Positions 21,311-33,113 of a DNA stretch of 64,000 bases are shown in pieces. Within the stretch, counting starts at the first letter, position 1. Every line of letters starts with the position of its first letter. Source of the stretch: Anoplopoma fimbria (Eukaryota > Chordata > Actinopteri > Perciformes > Anoplopomatidae). The translations under genes and the position numbers were made by a program. The notes below the pieces were generated by a model. It saw only the letters and a list, made by a program, of their open reading frames with translations. It searched no databases and was not told where the DNA came from. The stretch is from assembly GCF_027596085.1 (NCBI RefSeq), contig NC_072450.1, positions 5,680,736 through 5,744,735 on the forward strand, written 5' to 3'.

Positions 21311-23249
21311 AAAGATTTGAGGTTTCCCCTATTTTGTCCACGTTCTGCGCTCGGTTCACAGCAAAAATAGACTGTAAATTACCTTTTGACAGTAAATGAA
21401 CATCATACCAGCAACATTTCTACAGTCACAGACGAAGAAGTTCATATGTATTTCTAACACAACTCTTCCTGTTTCCGTTACATAATAGTAGCCCTCCAGT
21501 GTTTTTTTTGTGGCTTTTATTCAGAGATATTTGCAGGACATTGTGTACCGGCTTTCACTTTAGGATTCTTATTGTTGCATACAAATGAGCACACGCTTCT
21601 TAAACTTTTTCAGTCTGAAATACATATCTAGAATATTTATAGTAAATGAAATGAAACATTGGCTGGAAGGCAAACTTTATGTAAAAAGAAGGTGTGACAG
21701 CAACAGCAGCAATGCTTTCTGTGCAGAGATGCAGCAGTTCAGAGAGGCAGCCGTCACAAGCTGTGGCCGGGCGTCAGCAGTCTATCGTGCACTTTATGCT
21801 ACGTCAGGTGCTCTGTGCGTCTAAAGATGACACGAGTAGGTTTATATTAGAGTTAGTTGAAAGCCTGGTATGTCGCAGACAGACACTGATCAAGCTGTGC
21901 TATTTGGAAGTGAGAATGAGTCGGTACACCAGTCATGAAATGTGTTTTTACACTACTCCTTAAGATATGCTTAACACACTGCACAGTTGCAAACACACTA
22001 AACACAATGTCATTTATTCTTATTTATTTCTGTACAGAAACAGGTTTTTGTTTTTTTCTTTCCTCAACTCAGAGCCAAAGTCAAATAGAAATGATTGCCA
22101 GTATCTGCTGTAAAATTGGCCATATTATAAGCTGTTTGATATTGACGGATTCTCGCACCATTATTTCAGAAAAAATAGATATGGATTTTGAGACCCTACC
22201 CCCACTTGCACAAACAGCAATGTTCTGGTACAGTTGTTTTTATTTTTTTTACAGCATGTTTCCCTGCTTATGCAGTGGTAAGTTTGCCAAACTGTCTTCC
22301 TAGTTAGTGTGCAGAATACGTGATCATCACACGCTGTGCACTGCATTTCAAAACCTCTCTCTCTTACTGTAGCAGCTTATCTTGAACGTCGGTTTGCATT
22401 ATGAAGCAGAGAAAAATGGTTGTTATGGATGTGTGCGCAACAAACAGCTGGGCTTATAAAATAGAGAGTAAACAACCTTTCAGAGTGATATTGGTGAACA
22501 CGCTGAGTTCAATATGATGAAAAACAGGGCAGATTCTCATTGATAGCAGCAGAATTAATTGTCACTTTGATACAGAGACTGTCAGTATAAAAGCAATACA
22601 CTAAAGTATAATTTGATACGAAAAATGATCCTGGTTTTCAGATCCGCCGTCCGATCCGAAGGTTTCAAAATGCATTCGATGATATATTTTAGATCTGATA
22701 AATATGTAGGTATAACCTGAGAACACAACAAAGTACAATATGTCCTGAAAAAAATGTTTTTGTATTTTTATTTTTGTTTTGTTGACAGTTTGGCTTTTTA
22801 CAATCCTGGCATTGAATTTTGATTCCAACCAATGGCCTCACTGCAGGTAACTGTGCAGTCGTACGACATGGGCCAGGGCCGTCCATTGATTTCCATGCAA
22901 TGACCACTTGTTTACCCGTAAGATATACACACTGTGAATGGAGCATCACACACCGGGGCTCATCAGTATTGGTGACCGGATGTCCATTGAGATGCAGAGC
23001 ACAAACCTTTGATCCTCCTCTGTGCCGAGGCTGGAGGCAAAGTCTCTCCCTCCCCTCCTCCCTCCATCATCCACCTCTTTCTTTCTTACTGAGATCTCAG
23101 GGGATTGTCCCTTTGCTTCAGCACTCACTCTCTGTTTTTCACTTTACCTCTGAATGTTTTGGATGTGCTTGGCATACTTTCAAATTTCAAAACCGAAAAA
23201 TGCTGCAAAGCTCGGCGTTGTACATGCATATGATTTCATCGAGCATTTA
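21311..23249. other. Noncoding, no gene seen
   Basis: AT-rich; poly-T runs and short frames only. The 143-codon frame at 22819-23250 has no domain and low-complexity Ser/Pro/Leu stretches. Confidence 0.5.
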
Positions 23250-24157
23250 GAGGTATAGTTTGACATTTTGGGACATTTTATTTGCTCCCTTTCGGAGAGT
23301 AGGATTAGAAGATTGGTACTTCTCTCTTGCTGTATGTTAATTATGAAGCTACAACAAGCAGCTGCAAGTCAGCTTAGTTCAGCTTAGAAAGGAAACAGGG
23401 GGAAACCATGGATGTATGAAGAGAACTCGATAGAGACGGGCCCACTGAAAGTTGCTCATTGGTGCATTAGACCGAAATGGCTCGACTGCCAATAACATTA
23501 CCTGGATCTCCGGGCCCACAGAGCAAGCAAACTAGCATTTATTTTAACCAGCCGCTCGGGCTCATTTTGTCTCATTCACCTGAACGTTGGCAAGAAAATT
23601 TAGCTTCTTCTGCATTTTTCAACTTTTAGGAAGTAATAATTTAAATAAGGGCTATTCAGTGTTATTACTGTAAATGTGATTTACCTGAAAGAAAAAAAAA
23701 AATGTCTCTTTCCAATGTAAAACTATGGAAAAAAGTTATTTTGGCCCAGTGGAATAACGTGACAGACTCGATAAGTCCACAGTTTGGCCACTACCAAACT
23801 GTCTTCAAAACCAGCGCTCTTCCTGGGGGCTTTGGTTTAACAGCTAGCCTGCCTTGTGCAACACAAAAACACCTACAAGTATTTCAAAAGCTGACTAAAT
23901 AACACATTACAGCTCATCTGTTTATTCTGTATAAAAACTGAATAGTCAAAATGTTAAATTGCCGTTTTACACTGGGACTATTTCTTTGGCTAGCTTCCCC
24001 GTTTCCAGACTTTATGCTACCTCTAAGCTAATCAGCTGTTGTCTTTAGCTTTATATTTACTGTACGGGTCACATTGAGAATGGCACCAATCTTCTAATCT
24101 ATCCCTGCACCATAAAAAAATGTGAATAACCTTATGTCCCAAAATGTCAAACTATTA
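23250..24157. mobile_element. Nonautonomous element with long inverted ends (about 900 bp)
   Basis: The left end ATAGTTTGACATTTTGGGAC is matched exactly by the reverse complement of the right end, around 24133-24155. Inward, the phrases GATTAGAAGATTGGT, a GAAGCTACA/AAAGCTAAA stretch, CAGCTTAG and GGAAACAGGGG are repeated in inverted order, so the inverted repeats extend roughly 150 bp with substitutions. The ends and inner phrases resemble a repeat common in perch-like fishes. The middle (about 23420-23900) looks like a different repeat inserted inside it. No transposase frame is present. Confidence 0.75.
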
Positions 24158-25506
24158 AATAGCTCAAAGAAATCATATGCATGCCACGTTCACACCTTTG
24201 CAGCTTCTTTCAGTTTCAGGATAAAATAAAGGAACATGATGGTGGAATGCTTCCAAGCTTTTGTCGGACAGTCTTTTAGTTTTTAACCTGTCCAGTGTCG
24301 GTAAATCTCTCTTTATGGGCTCTAATGGATTCAAGAGTCCATCAGCAACTCCAGCCTCTGAAAGCTAAAACTGAATTGTTTTTTGCTGCGTCATTTATAG
24401 CTCATTTATTCGTTGCAAATGAACGAGAACGAACTTCATTGGGCAGTTCATCAACGGTCCTGCATTTGAGCGATATCCCAGCTGAACATGCCCACTTTTG
24501 AACTGAAGCTCTCAATTAAACTCAACTCGGCTCCTTGTTTTCTAATGCGGGGCCTGTGACAGTTTGCCACTAATGGTGCTCTCCCTCCACACGCCTGACC
24601 CCCCCCCCCCCCTCCACACAGTCTGCAGCCTGCCTCCCATGTGTCAGTGTGTCGGGATGTCTCTGGGCTCTCGCTGAGCCCCCTCGTTTGCTGTTTATCG
24701 TGTCCCAGGGCTGAACATATGGTTCACCAGCCCCTGGAAGAGAGTACAGCAAATCCCTCTCTCCCTCTGTGTCTCCCTCTGTCTTCTTATTCCTATCCCC
24801 TCATAATGTGACCTTAATAAGGTGACCCTGTGTGACTGCATGACTGAAGCAGAAATATATTTGCTTCTTTGTGCCCACTGTTTACTGAACTGAGCTGAGA
24901 GAACACGTCTTGGTAGCTAAAACCACTCGTTATTGAGCGAAGGACGCTGAAAGAGAAGAGAAGATTCTTGAAAGGTGTGCAGGAATAAAGTGATCATTCC
25001 AACAATAGGAAGTCTGAGATGAAAATCTCTTTTTAGTTCTCGACATTGCTTTGCTTTTGTCTTTGTTTGCATGTGTGAATCTGTGAGTGTCTGCAAGCAT
25101 TTCTGCTCCTCAGTGGGATGTAGCGATATGTGAAACGCTCAGTGAACCGAACAAATGATGGGAATTATGGCACTTAAATGTGTCAGTGTCACTGTGGCTG
25201 AGGTGAAGAGTGGATACGTTATGCAAGCATTCCCATGTACTCGTCCAAGTATAGTCTTCGACCCTAAACACGTCACCTCTGTGGGATACTCTCCATCCGA
25301 GCGGCCCAGATGATTCAATCAGCCGCTGCTGAGGCGACCCGCTGACGCTCTTTCCAGCACAGAGCTGTGAGCGAGAGTCAAGCCGAGCAATCAGAACCTT
25401 TCATGTGAAAATCATGAGATCGTTTTCCTTCAACTTTTTTCGAAAAAAAGGTCGTCCGAGTTGTCATTTGATTGCTGCTAAAATGGCAGTGAGACTTGGA
25501 GTGTTG

Positions 25507-25542
25507 GTGGGGGTTGGGTGGGGGTTGGGTGGGGGGGGGGGG
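25507..25542 (+). other. Potential G-quadruplex tract
   Basis: At least four G-runs of three to twelve bases are separated by one- to three-base loops of T or TT. This satisfies the usual four-run, short-loop pattern for G4 folding on the plus strand. Confidence 0.75.
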
Positions 25543-25871
25543 ACACACGAGACGAGCTGGAGCTCTGCTATGAGCAATATGAGCCGCTTAATTGAAGCTG
25601 TCAGCAGGTCAGCGTAAGAGAGGCATAGCAACCGGGTCATTACGTCGCCTAGTTAGAGATCCAGAGCACCATGATTTAATGGGCAGAGCAGCTTTGAAAT
25701 GAGATTTTAAAAATTGAAATATTCTCTGTAATATGCATAGTGGAACAGTTATCATTTCGGGTAATACAATCTTGTGGTTCGGTTGAATTCAAATCAAAGC
25801 TGGAGAAACCAGCAAGCTAGATGTGAAAGTATCCAACTGAAAGAAAAATCAAATCCCAGCCCCTCCCTTCA

Positions 25872-25896
25872 TATAATATATATATATATATATATA
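25872..25896. repeat. (TA)n microsatellite
   Basis: Simple alternating TA run with one early interruption. Confidence 0.9.
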
Positions 25897-26012
25897 AAAT
25901 TCTGCCCACATAAAATCATTGGCATATTTCAGTTGTGAGACAAGTGCATATGATTTATTGAGAGTTTCAACAAATATAACTATAAATGCATCTCAAATAA
26001 ATTACCTTAGCT

Positions 26013-26262
26013 TTAAAGGTGCAGTGTGTTGGATTTGGCAGCATCTTGCGATGAGGTTGCAAATTGCAACCAACTGAAACTGTGCCCGGCTCTGTATGTA
26101 GATATTAACGGCTCATTCTAAAATGAAAAAAACCCACAAAGCTTCTTATTTTCACGTGATTATACACTAAAGAAAATATAAATTACCACTAGGATCATGA
26201 ATAAAAGAAAAATATTCCATCTCTGCCAATAGGTCCCCCTAAATGCTACACAGTTCCTTTAA
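26013..26262. mobile_element. 250-bp miniature inverted-repeat element
   Basis: The left end TTAAAGGTGCAGTGTGTTGG pairs with the right end, whose reverse complement is TTAAAGGAACTGTGTAGC. Inside are GAGGTTGCAAATTGCAACC, GTGATTATACACTAA and CTGCCAATAGGTCCCCCTAA, phrases of a short element widespread in percomorph fishes. No coding capacity. Target-site duplication not clear. Confidence 0.75.
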
Positions 26263-27615
26263 GTCATACTTAAGCCACTGTTCAAGGTTCCTTGGCATCG
26301 TTCACTGCATTGTTGATGGCTACATTTGATTTTGCGCAAAGCGTGCTGCTGAAACATTTCAAAGACTGCAATGGATATGAAACATCTCAACATGTAATAT
26401 GATCATTCAATGAATAACCTTTTTTTGGCATGCTGAACATTTCATATTTTAAGCATGAAATCCTACAGCGGGTATTTTTTTGAATGAGAAGTAGGGGGAC
26501 TCAAAATGACCCTTCAATGCTAGTGGCTACAGCTGCAACTGGCAAGCATAGGTTACTCAGTCTCTGTATCTCTAATTCCCACACACACAAACACACACTC
26601 ATTCAAACTGAGGGGCCATTGATGGTTCATTCCCCCCGCGGCAGTGTGGGTATAGGTGAGCAAGTGTATGTGTGTGCGCAGCGTCGGTCTGGCCTCTCAG
26701 CGCAGATTACGTCACTGTGGTCAGCTGCGGCTCTCTCGCTTTGCTGCCGATGTTCAAATTCTCCCTTCGGCTGGCCTGCAAAGCTGAAATGAGATTAGCA
26801 CACACGCACACAGACAAACAAGTATGAGCAGTCAGGAGCTAAAAAAAAAAAAAAAAAAAAAAGAAGGAATTAAGCTCTGAGAGGGAACAGAGAAAGCGTG
26901 GAAGTATCTCAGGTTTCACAGTGTGTGACTGTTTTGATTCACAGGAATATGACTCGCAGATATTCGCAGCACAACATGACGGAGACTTAAACCTGGGCGG
27001 CGTGCTTTGTGTTTACATGTCGGACCGAGGGCATAAATCCTGATCAAACTCTCAACTACCAAGCACACATTTGTTTTTCTCAGACACTGAGGCCGTAAAT
27101 CAGAGCTCTAAGGGCGCTGTGATGGAGCGGTGAATGAAAGGCGGTGATGTCGTTCTGAAAAAAATATTAGTTCATGCTAAACCGTAGTTATGTAATGGAT
27201 TTTTCATCATACTGCATGCTTTTTTTTCTCTCATCTACATATGGGATAAATCATAAATCCTAGCAGAGATAAGCACTTGTGGGGATATGCAAACCTGTGC
27301 AGCCTTGCAAAGGTATTGTAGCCTTTTCATTGCATCAAAGCTTTTCCAATTCAATGTAATTCTTCATTGCCATGTCAACGCAGTTGAAAGGCATTGACCC
27401 CGACTGATCTCTGAAAAACAGATTAAGAAAACGCAAGTAAATAATAATGAAAACACTTACCACATTTATACATCCAAACATAATATGAAAAAATTATAAA
27501 ACCTTGAAGTGCATTTGCTATTCGTTTTCAAGTGTCGCTTTGTGTTCGTACCAAATTACTTTGAAAGTGCTTGTTGGCTGATGCTTGTTCTGCTACTAAA
27601 GATGCTGATGTGAGT
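26263..27615. other. Noncoding, poly-A run
   Basis: Includes a 22-base A-run at about 26841-26862 and short CA repeats near 26582. No gene. Confidence 0.5.
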
Positions 27616-27957
27616 TCAGGTATCGAACAGCCTCGAGATATTTGCTGTTTCTGAGGCGAGATTGTCCCACACCTGAAAACTATGGATTATCCTCACTGAG
27701 GGGAAAGTGGAGCCGTATGGTGGCGCCAAGGGAGTTAAAAGTGTCAACCCTCTCCGCTCAGACCTATAGATTAGTTCATCGCCGCTACTTATCATCCACG
27801 CCAGGATTGTGTCATCTGCATATTTAATAACCTGCACAAATGCAGAATGTATAGAGAGCACAGCAGAAGTGATTAAAAACCCAACCCTGAGTGGCCCCAG
27901 TGTTGAGAAAACATGATACCCATCCTTAACCACAGAAAAAAACAGGAAGCATGACAT
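27616..27957 (-). pseudogene. LINE reverse transcriptase relic with YADD box
   Basis: The minus-strand frame reads VIKYADDTILA (YADDT codons at 27808-27822) followed by ISSGDELIYRSE. This matches the motif C region and the typical downstream Gly-Asp-Glu..Tyr-Arg of fish CR1/L2/Rex1-like LINEs. Upstream, STLGPLRVGF sits where the motif B Pro-Gln-Gly would be and looks degenerate. A tryptophan and other odd residues, and loss of similarity after about residue 70, mark it as a decayed fragment. It is unrelated to the Rex3 copy at 3.9 kb. Confidence 0.55.
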
Positions 27958-30900
27958 GTCTGACTTGCAACATATGTTCCTTTATACCATGTCAGTTTTG
28001 GAGTAAAAAGAAAGTAAAAAAGTAGTGTCTTCCACGTGCGTTGCATTCAATGTCGACTATAAATAGGGCTCCATTTAATTTTTATTCAACATATCTGCAA
28101 CCTCTTAGGTCTTAAGGCCGTTTAAAATTACACTTGAAAAACTATAACATCACAGATTAGTCTACTATATGCTTCATCAGCCAGCAATGCTATAATGCAA
28201 GTACAAACTGTATACTAATTGGTAAAGTTTAGTTTAGGCTTATTTCTCTCTTTAGCTCTTTATGCGTTTCATCTTGTTAAATGTAAAAGAGTTGATGTTG
28301 CTAGAATACTAGAACTGGCCCATAGAGAGCACCCATTTTAATAATTCATGTAAAATATGAAATGTGTCACCACTGCTGTAACATTTAGCCCGAAAAACTG
28401 CATGAAAATCATTTATTTCTCAATTTGAATTTTTATTTTCTACAAATATCAAACTGTTCCTACTTCGCCACTAAATTTTGTTGATGCGAACCCTCCTAAT
28501 TTGATATTTATGGCAATCTTCTTCAACTGTTTTACCACCTAAATTCTCTGCCAAGTGAAATGGTGTAAAATATTAATATTTCTGGATGGATAACACCATC
28601 TTGTAGAAAACCGGGATTATGTTTTCTTCCCACAACCTGAGTTTGCATACTCCAGAGAGCTCCTAAACGCACTTTCCTGTCCATTAATTTTAGTGCTCCT
28701 CATTATTTTTTTCTCATGGTGAAATCTACAGAAGCTAAGGGGAAATCAAGGGGCTCACACTGGTTATTATTATATGAAGACCTTGGTGAGATTGTCTGTT
28801 AAAATCTGATGAAAGTAGTCTGTGCAAAATCAAGGCATTTGTTACTCTGGGTTTTATATATACTTGTCTTCAATATATATGTTGTCTAAGGAAGGTCAGA
28901 AGTATCGAAAATTGCAACATCCTAAAACCTAAATGATTAAATAGGTCCTATGTCAGGGCAATCTAAAATAACAATACAGTGGAAATGTTTCTTTACTTAT
29001 CTTTATTACCATTTAATTGGCATTCATATATTTATTACATGAACATAAAGTAATGAAACCCACAGCTTGACTAATAACTGAATTTTATAGATTGTTTCAA
29101 AATACAGTACAGCTGTTTCAAATACAGCCTCAGCTGCTTCGAGAGCACCTTCAACCACAGCTGCTTTATCTCTTGCACATTCGTTTTCTGTCCCCATCAC
29201 TGGCAAACACGACGTTGTTTGAGCAGACAACACTAAGGTAGCCTGAGGAACACCAAGTTGTTTGCCGCTGCATCTCACTGGCTTGTTTTTGGCAGTTTGT
29301 CATGAGCTTGTAGGAGCCGAGGGCGGCTTCAACCACAGGTGCCTTGCCCGTGCACATTTGTTTTTCATTGAGAGAATTTTTTATGATGCCATGATTTTAA
29401 TGTGCGTGCAGCGGTTGCCTAAGGTGGCTGACTGGAGAGTAGACGGCTGACTGTGTCAGAGGATAAAGAAAATAGAATCATGGTGAGCCTGGTCAATTTG
29501 GCAATAATAACTGCCAGTTATGGTACCACGTATTCATTAAAATATTTGCTGAGAAACAATGCTTCAAAGAAAAAGTCCAACATGTAAAAAAAACAAGCTC
29601 ATTTAAAAAAAAAAAAAAAAAGTTCCAGTAAACCAGGAAGTTGCTCTCTCAACTGTGATCAACAGACTCTTATAGTTATCATTTTAATCCTCATCTTTGT
29701 CTTCTTGTCTTAATATTTGGCTAAATTGCGAGTATATTGTATATAGAAAATGTCAGATTTTTTAAATCTTTATTACGGATATAAATGATGACTGGCAATA
29801 AGAAACCATATTGTTCTGTGTCATAGTAACCTACTCTGTGCACCTCTACGTAAGGCAAATGAACACAGTTATAACTTTCTGCCTGATCATGAATATAAAA
29901 ATCAGTCAGTATCTTAATTTGATTGTTATTCACCAAAAGACCCTTAAGAGTAGAGAGTCATCAATATCCTACTTTGATTATCAAACAAAAAAATGTTGAT
30001 GAAGAATTGCAAGTTGATGAAGATATTTCTCGGACCAGAAACCATCTCCTACTCCAACTACACCACCAGCAGCTTGGACTGTAAAGGAGATCTGTGGATT
30101 CATGTTATTTGCGGTGGAGTGAACATCTAACCCTCTTCAGTTTATCCAATTTTGATTATCATAAAGCTGCTGTCACATTATCTTCTTTTCAGCTCCCACT
30201 TATCCCCAAAAGCAGCATGCTATGTGACACATTGCTTTAGATGCTTTTGTGATGATACACTTCCAGGTCCAATCTGCCGCTAAAGCATCCCCCCCCCAGA
30301 GGAAATTGGTGCTCTTGTGGGGTAGGTGCCGGTTTGCCGTGAGCACATAAATGCCACCTTCGATTAACCAAAAGGAGCAGATGATGTTAAAGCTCGAGAG
30401 GAAACAACACATCTGCGTAGCATATGTCGCTCTGGTCCTCGGAGAACTGCTGGGCAATGTAGGAAATGGTTCAAGTGAGTGAAACAGAAAAAGCTTGTAT
30501 ATGAGTTTTTATACTGAATGACAGTCATTTATACTCCAGCCTAAAGTACAGTATACTGTTTAGTAGTTTTGGCGGATTATGTCACATTCTAACCAACATA
30601 TGACTGACAAAACCGACCCTGATGTTTGGTAGAACCATTGGTAGGATAATGTGCCTATAACATGGTCTGATCTGCTGGAGCAATGCAAATCTTTATACTT
30701 CTTGTCAATAAAGACTCATTCAGTTGCTTTACTAACTAGAAAAAAAACACATCAGAGCAGTAGCCAAGTGCGGTCTGGGCCGAGCTGCCATGCAATGTCT
30801 GCAGAAAGCTGCTCCGGCAGCTGTGAGTTGTGGCCTGGCGTGTTTTTCAGCGTGACGGTCCTTATAGCATAAAGTTAAGTTGATGTTTTCGAGAGCATTG

Positions 30901-31387
30901 GCCTAATTGTTAGCCCTTCCTCCATTCCCTCTTCTGCAAACATTATGGTTGAATATCAGTGAAATGTCAATCATCATGTATTGGTGAACCTGCTTCCCTT
31001 TCCTCATGTTTTTGAACATGATCACGATCCTAGTGGTAATCCTGATTTTAATGATGTTGCATATGTTAAAAGGTGCTAAATTAAAACTTCTATGATTAAG
31101 GGATTGCCTCTTCACGACTTTCAACATAGCTGAAGCTCATCGGGTGGCTAGCAGCTAACAGTATTGACAGCATGAACAGTGCAAACAACAGGAACAGTGC
31201 TGACAGGGCTTAAACAATGAAACCACCAGAGCAACTGCCAGGCACACAGAGGGAGAGTTAATTAATTATCCTTTAAGTTAAACATTACGCCACTATATCT
31301 TTACATAAACGTTGTTTGCTGCTATATTAATGATTTCAATTTCAAATTGAACACAGTAAGTAACGTTTAACAGTTACAGCAATCTCC
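27958..31387. other. Noncoding, with weak repeat pair and poly-A run
   Basis: AT-rich. An imperfect 45-bp direct repeat (CTTCAACCACAG...TGCACATT...GTTTT) is at about 29150 and 29331. A run of A bases is at 29608-29624. A short frame at 30381-30482 with a hydrophobic segment and a good splice donor is treated under findings. Nothing else supported. Confidence 0.45.
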
Positions 31388-31470
31388 TGGGTGAAAGTCC
31401 TGTGTTTGTTTGACCCATCCATCCACCCAGACCTTTACACTTTGTCACCTGACATCCTCCTTTGCTCCTT
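31388..31470. mobile_element. Fold-back family end fragment
   Basis: Reads TCTCCTGGGTGAAAGTCCTG, then TGTTTGTTTGACCCATCC and a CCACCCAGACC stretch. This is the end phrase shared by the dispersed family seen elsewhere in the window. Confidence 0.6.
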
Positions 31471-32834
31471 TTGTCGCCACTTTACTTCATGTTCTTGTAT
31501 TTGTGTTGGTGATCAACCATGTGAATGGATGATAACTGCTGTCTGAACCTACTAGTATGTGTAACAGAACCCTTCTAACCCGTGTCTATGAGGCTGATAA
31601 AGCCCATTCAATCAGCTGACAACATTCGAAGCGGATCACCTGGAGTACAAATAAAAGCGATACTTCTTCTCTTCCCTCTTTACATTATTTAGTAGTGAGA
31701 AAAACACCTCTCCATGTCGTGGATATCTTGTTAGAGTGGAGCTGTTACTCAACTCTGACTGGGAAGCAGCACACAGGTGTCGAGTCCTTGAAATGCAAGG
31801 ATTGTGTATGCCCGCCGGCAGTGTGTGCAGGAGCCGTACGCACAACCCTTGGCAAGTGTGTAGCAACACTGTATGAACGTGCTCTGAGAGGTAACATACA
31901 TTTAGGTCATGCACGTCCACACACACTTACACACACACACACAGAAATATTGCTTGAGGCGGTCTTTGTGAGACTTTTTTCGCAGCCAAACCTTGATTGC
32001 CTCATTCTCTGAGAATTTCACACCGAGTTGATTTTCTTATGACATATGTGCAGGATATGTTTCATAGATTTTCAGCTCAACAACTGCATAATTATACACT
32101 GACACAAAAGTCAGCTTTATCAAATAATTTAAATATTCAATGGCTGTGTCAGCGGGAGGGGAAATAGTATTGTTCCTCTGTTTAAAGAGCATTGCCCTGC
32201 ACTTTTAAATTATTGAGTTGTGCAGTCAATCGTACCCTACAACATTATGAGGATTCTACACCAAAAGAAACAATCTAAAGCACTTCCCACGTCATGCTCA
32301 ATGAAATGCCAGGAATAATCTGCTCTGCAATAACTGTTGGCGTACTGGCGTGTCACAGGGCAGCGGATGAATTAGGGTTGCATTTCAATGATATTCTGCT
32401 TTAATACCACAGCCACAGATGCCGTCATCCTGAGTTTCTCCTTACCCCCGATCAATTTGTCGTGGTTGTTCTATTGGCAAACACTGAAAAGGGATTTGGC
32501 AGGGAAAGCCTGTTACATACCACGTGTCAAACCTCCCTTTTTTTGGTCTGTTTTTAGGTCAGTCACAGAAACAGCTGTAGCGGGTGGTATATTTAGAAAC
32601 TTGATACAAGAGGAACGGAAGCTCTTCTACTGGCAGTGATTGCAGTGGATGGGGAAAACAGAAAAAGGGAAAAAATACTAGTCAGATGTTGGTAGAAGAA
32701 ATAACATAAAGGATCAGCCTTGTGATTAAACTGTGCTGGCTTTTAATGTTATTGAATCGACCATTAATTGCTTAATAATACCCTGATCTGTACACCACAG
32801 ATCCATGACTAATCCTGATAAATATAGTCAGATT
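31471..32834. other. Noncoding, no gene seen
   Basis: Short CA run at about 31920-31942. No supported gene. Confidence 0.5.
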
Positions 32835-33113
32835 GGAGCGGCTGTGGCTTAGGAGGTAGAGCGGTCGTCCTCTAATCGGAAGAGCGCTCCCTTTGCCCCT
32901 GCACTCTACATGTCGAAGCGTCCTCGGGCGAGATGCTGAACCCCTGAAGTGCTCCCCTGAGAGTGAGTGTGAATGTTTATCGCTTCTGATGAGCAGGTGG
33001 CACCTTGTATGGTCGCTTGTATGAATGTGGATGGGTGAATGCTGGCTTGTGTTGTAAAGCGCTTTGAGTGGTTGCTAAAACGGGAAATGTGCGATATGAA
33101 TGCAGTCTATTTA
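32835..33113 (+). mobile_element. tRNA-derived SINE
   Basis: The head GGAGCGGCTGTGGCTTAGG contains an A-box-like TGGCTTAGGAGG at 32845-32856. The region where the B box GGTTCGAATCC should lie is altered or deleted, so this copy would not be transcribed well. The body CATGTCGAAGCGTCCTCGGGC and the tail GTAAAGCGCTTTGAGTGGTT agree with a teleost SINE family I recognise but cannot name with certainty. Weak GATAAAT repeats flank it (about 32818 and 33114) and may be the target-site duplication. Confidence 0.8.

Larger units (their letters stand above)
24158..26012. other. Noncoding, with C-run, G-rich tract and AT repeat
   Basis: Holds a C-run near 24601-24612, a G-rich tract at 25507-25542, and a TA dinucleotide run at about 25872-25896. 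No gene or domain-bearing frame. Confidence 0.55.

Noticed and set aside
22819..23250. 143-codon plus-strand frame
   Set aside because: No domain and Ser/Pro/Leu-rich composition. It runs to the edge of the inverted-repeat element at 23250; chance frame.
32835..32910. tRNA-like start of the SINE as a genuine tRNA gene
   Set aside because: The B box is lost and no cloverleaf can be completed; the body and tail are those of a SINE.
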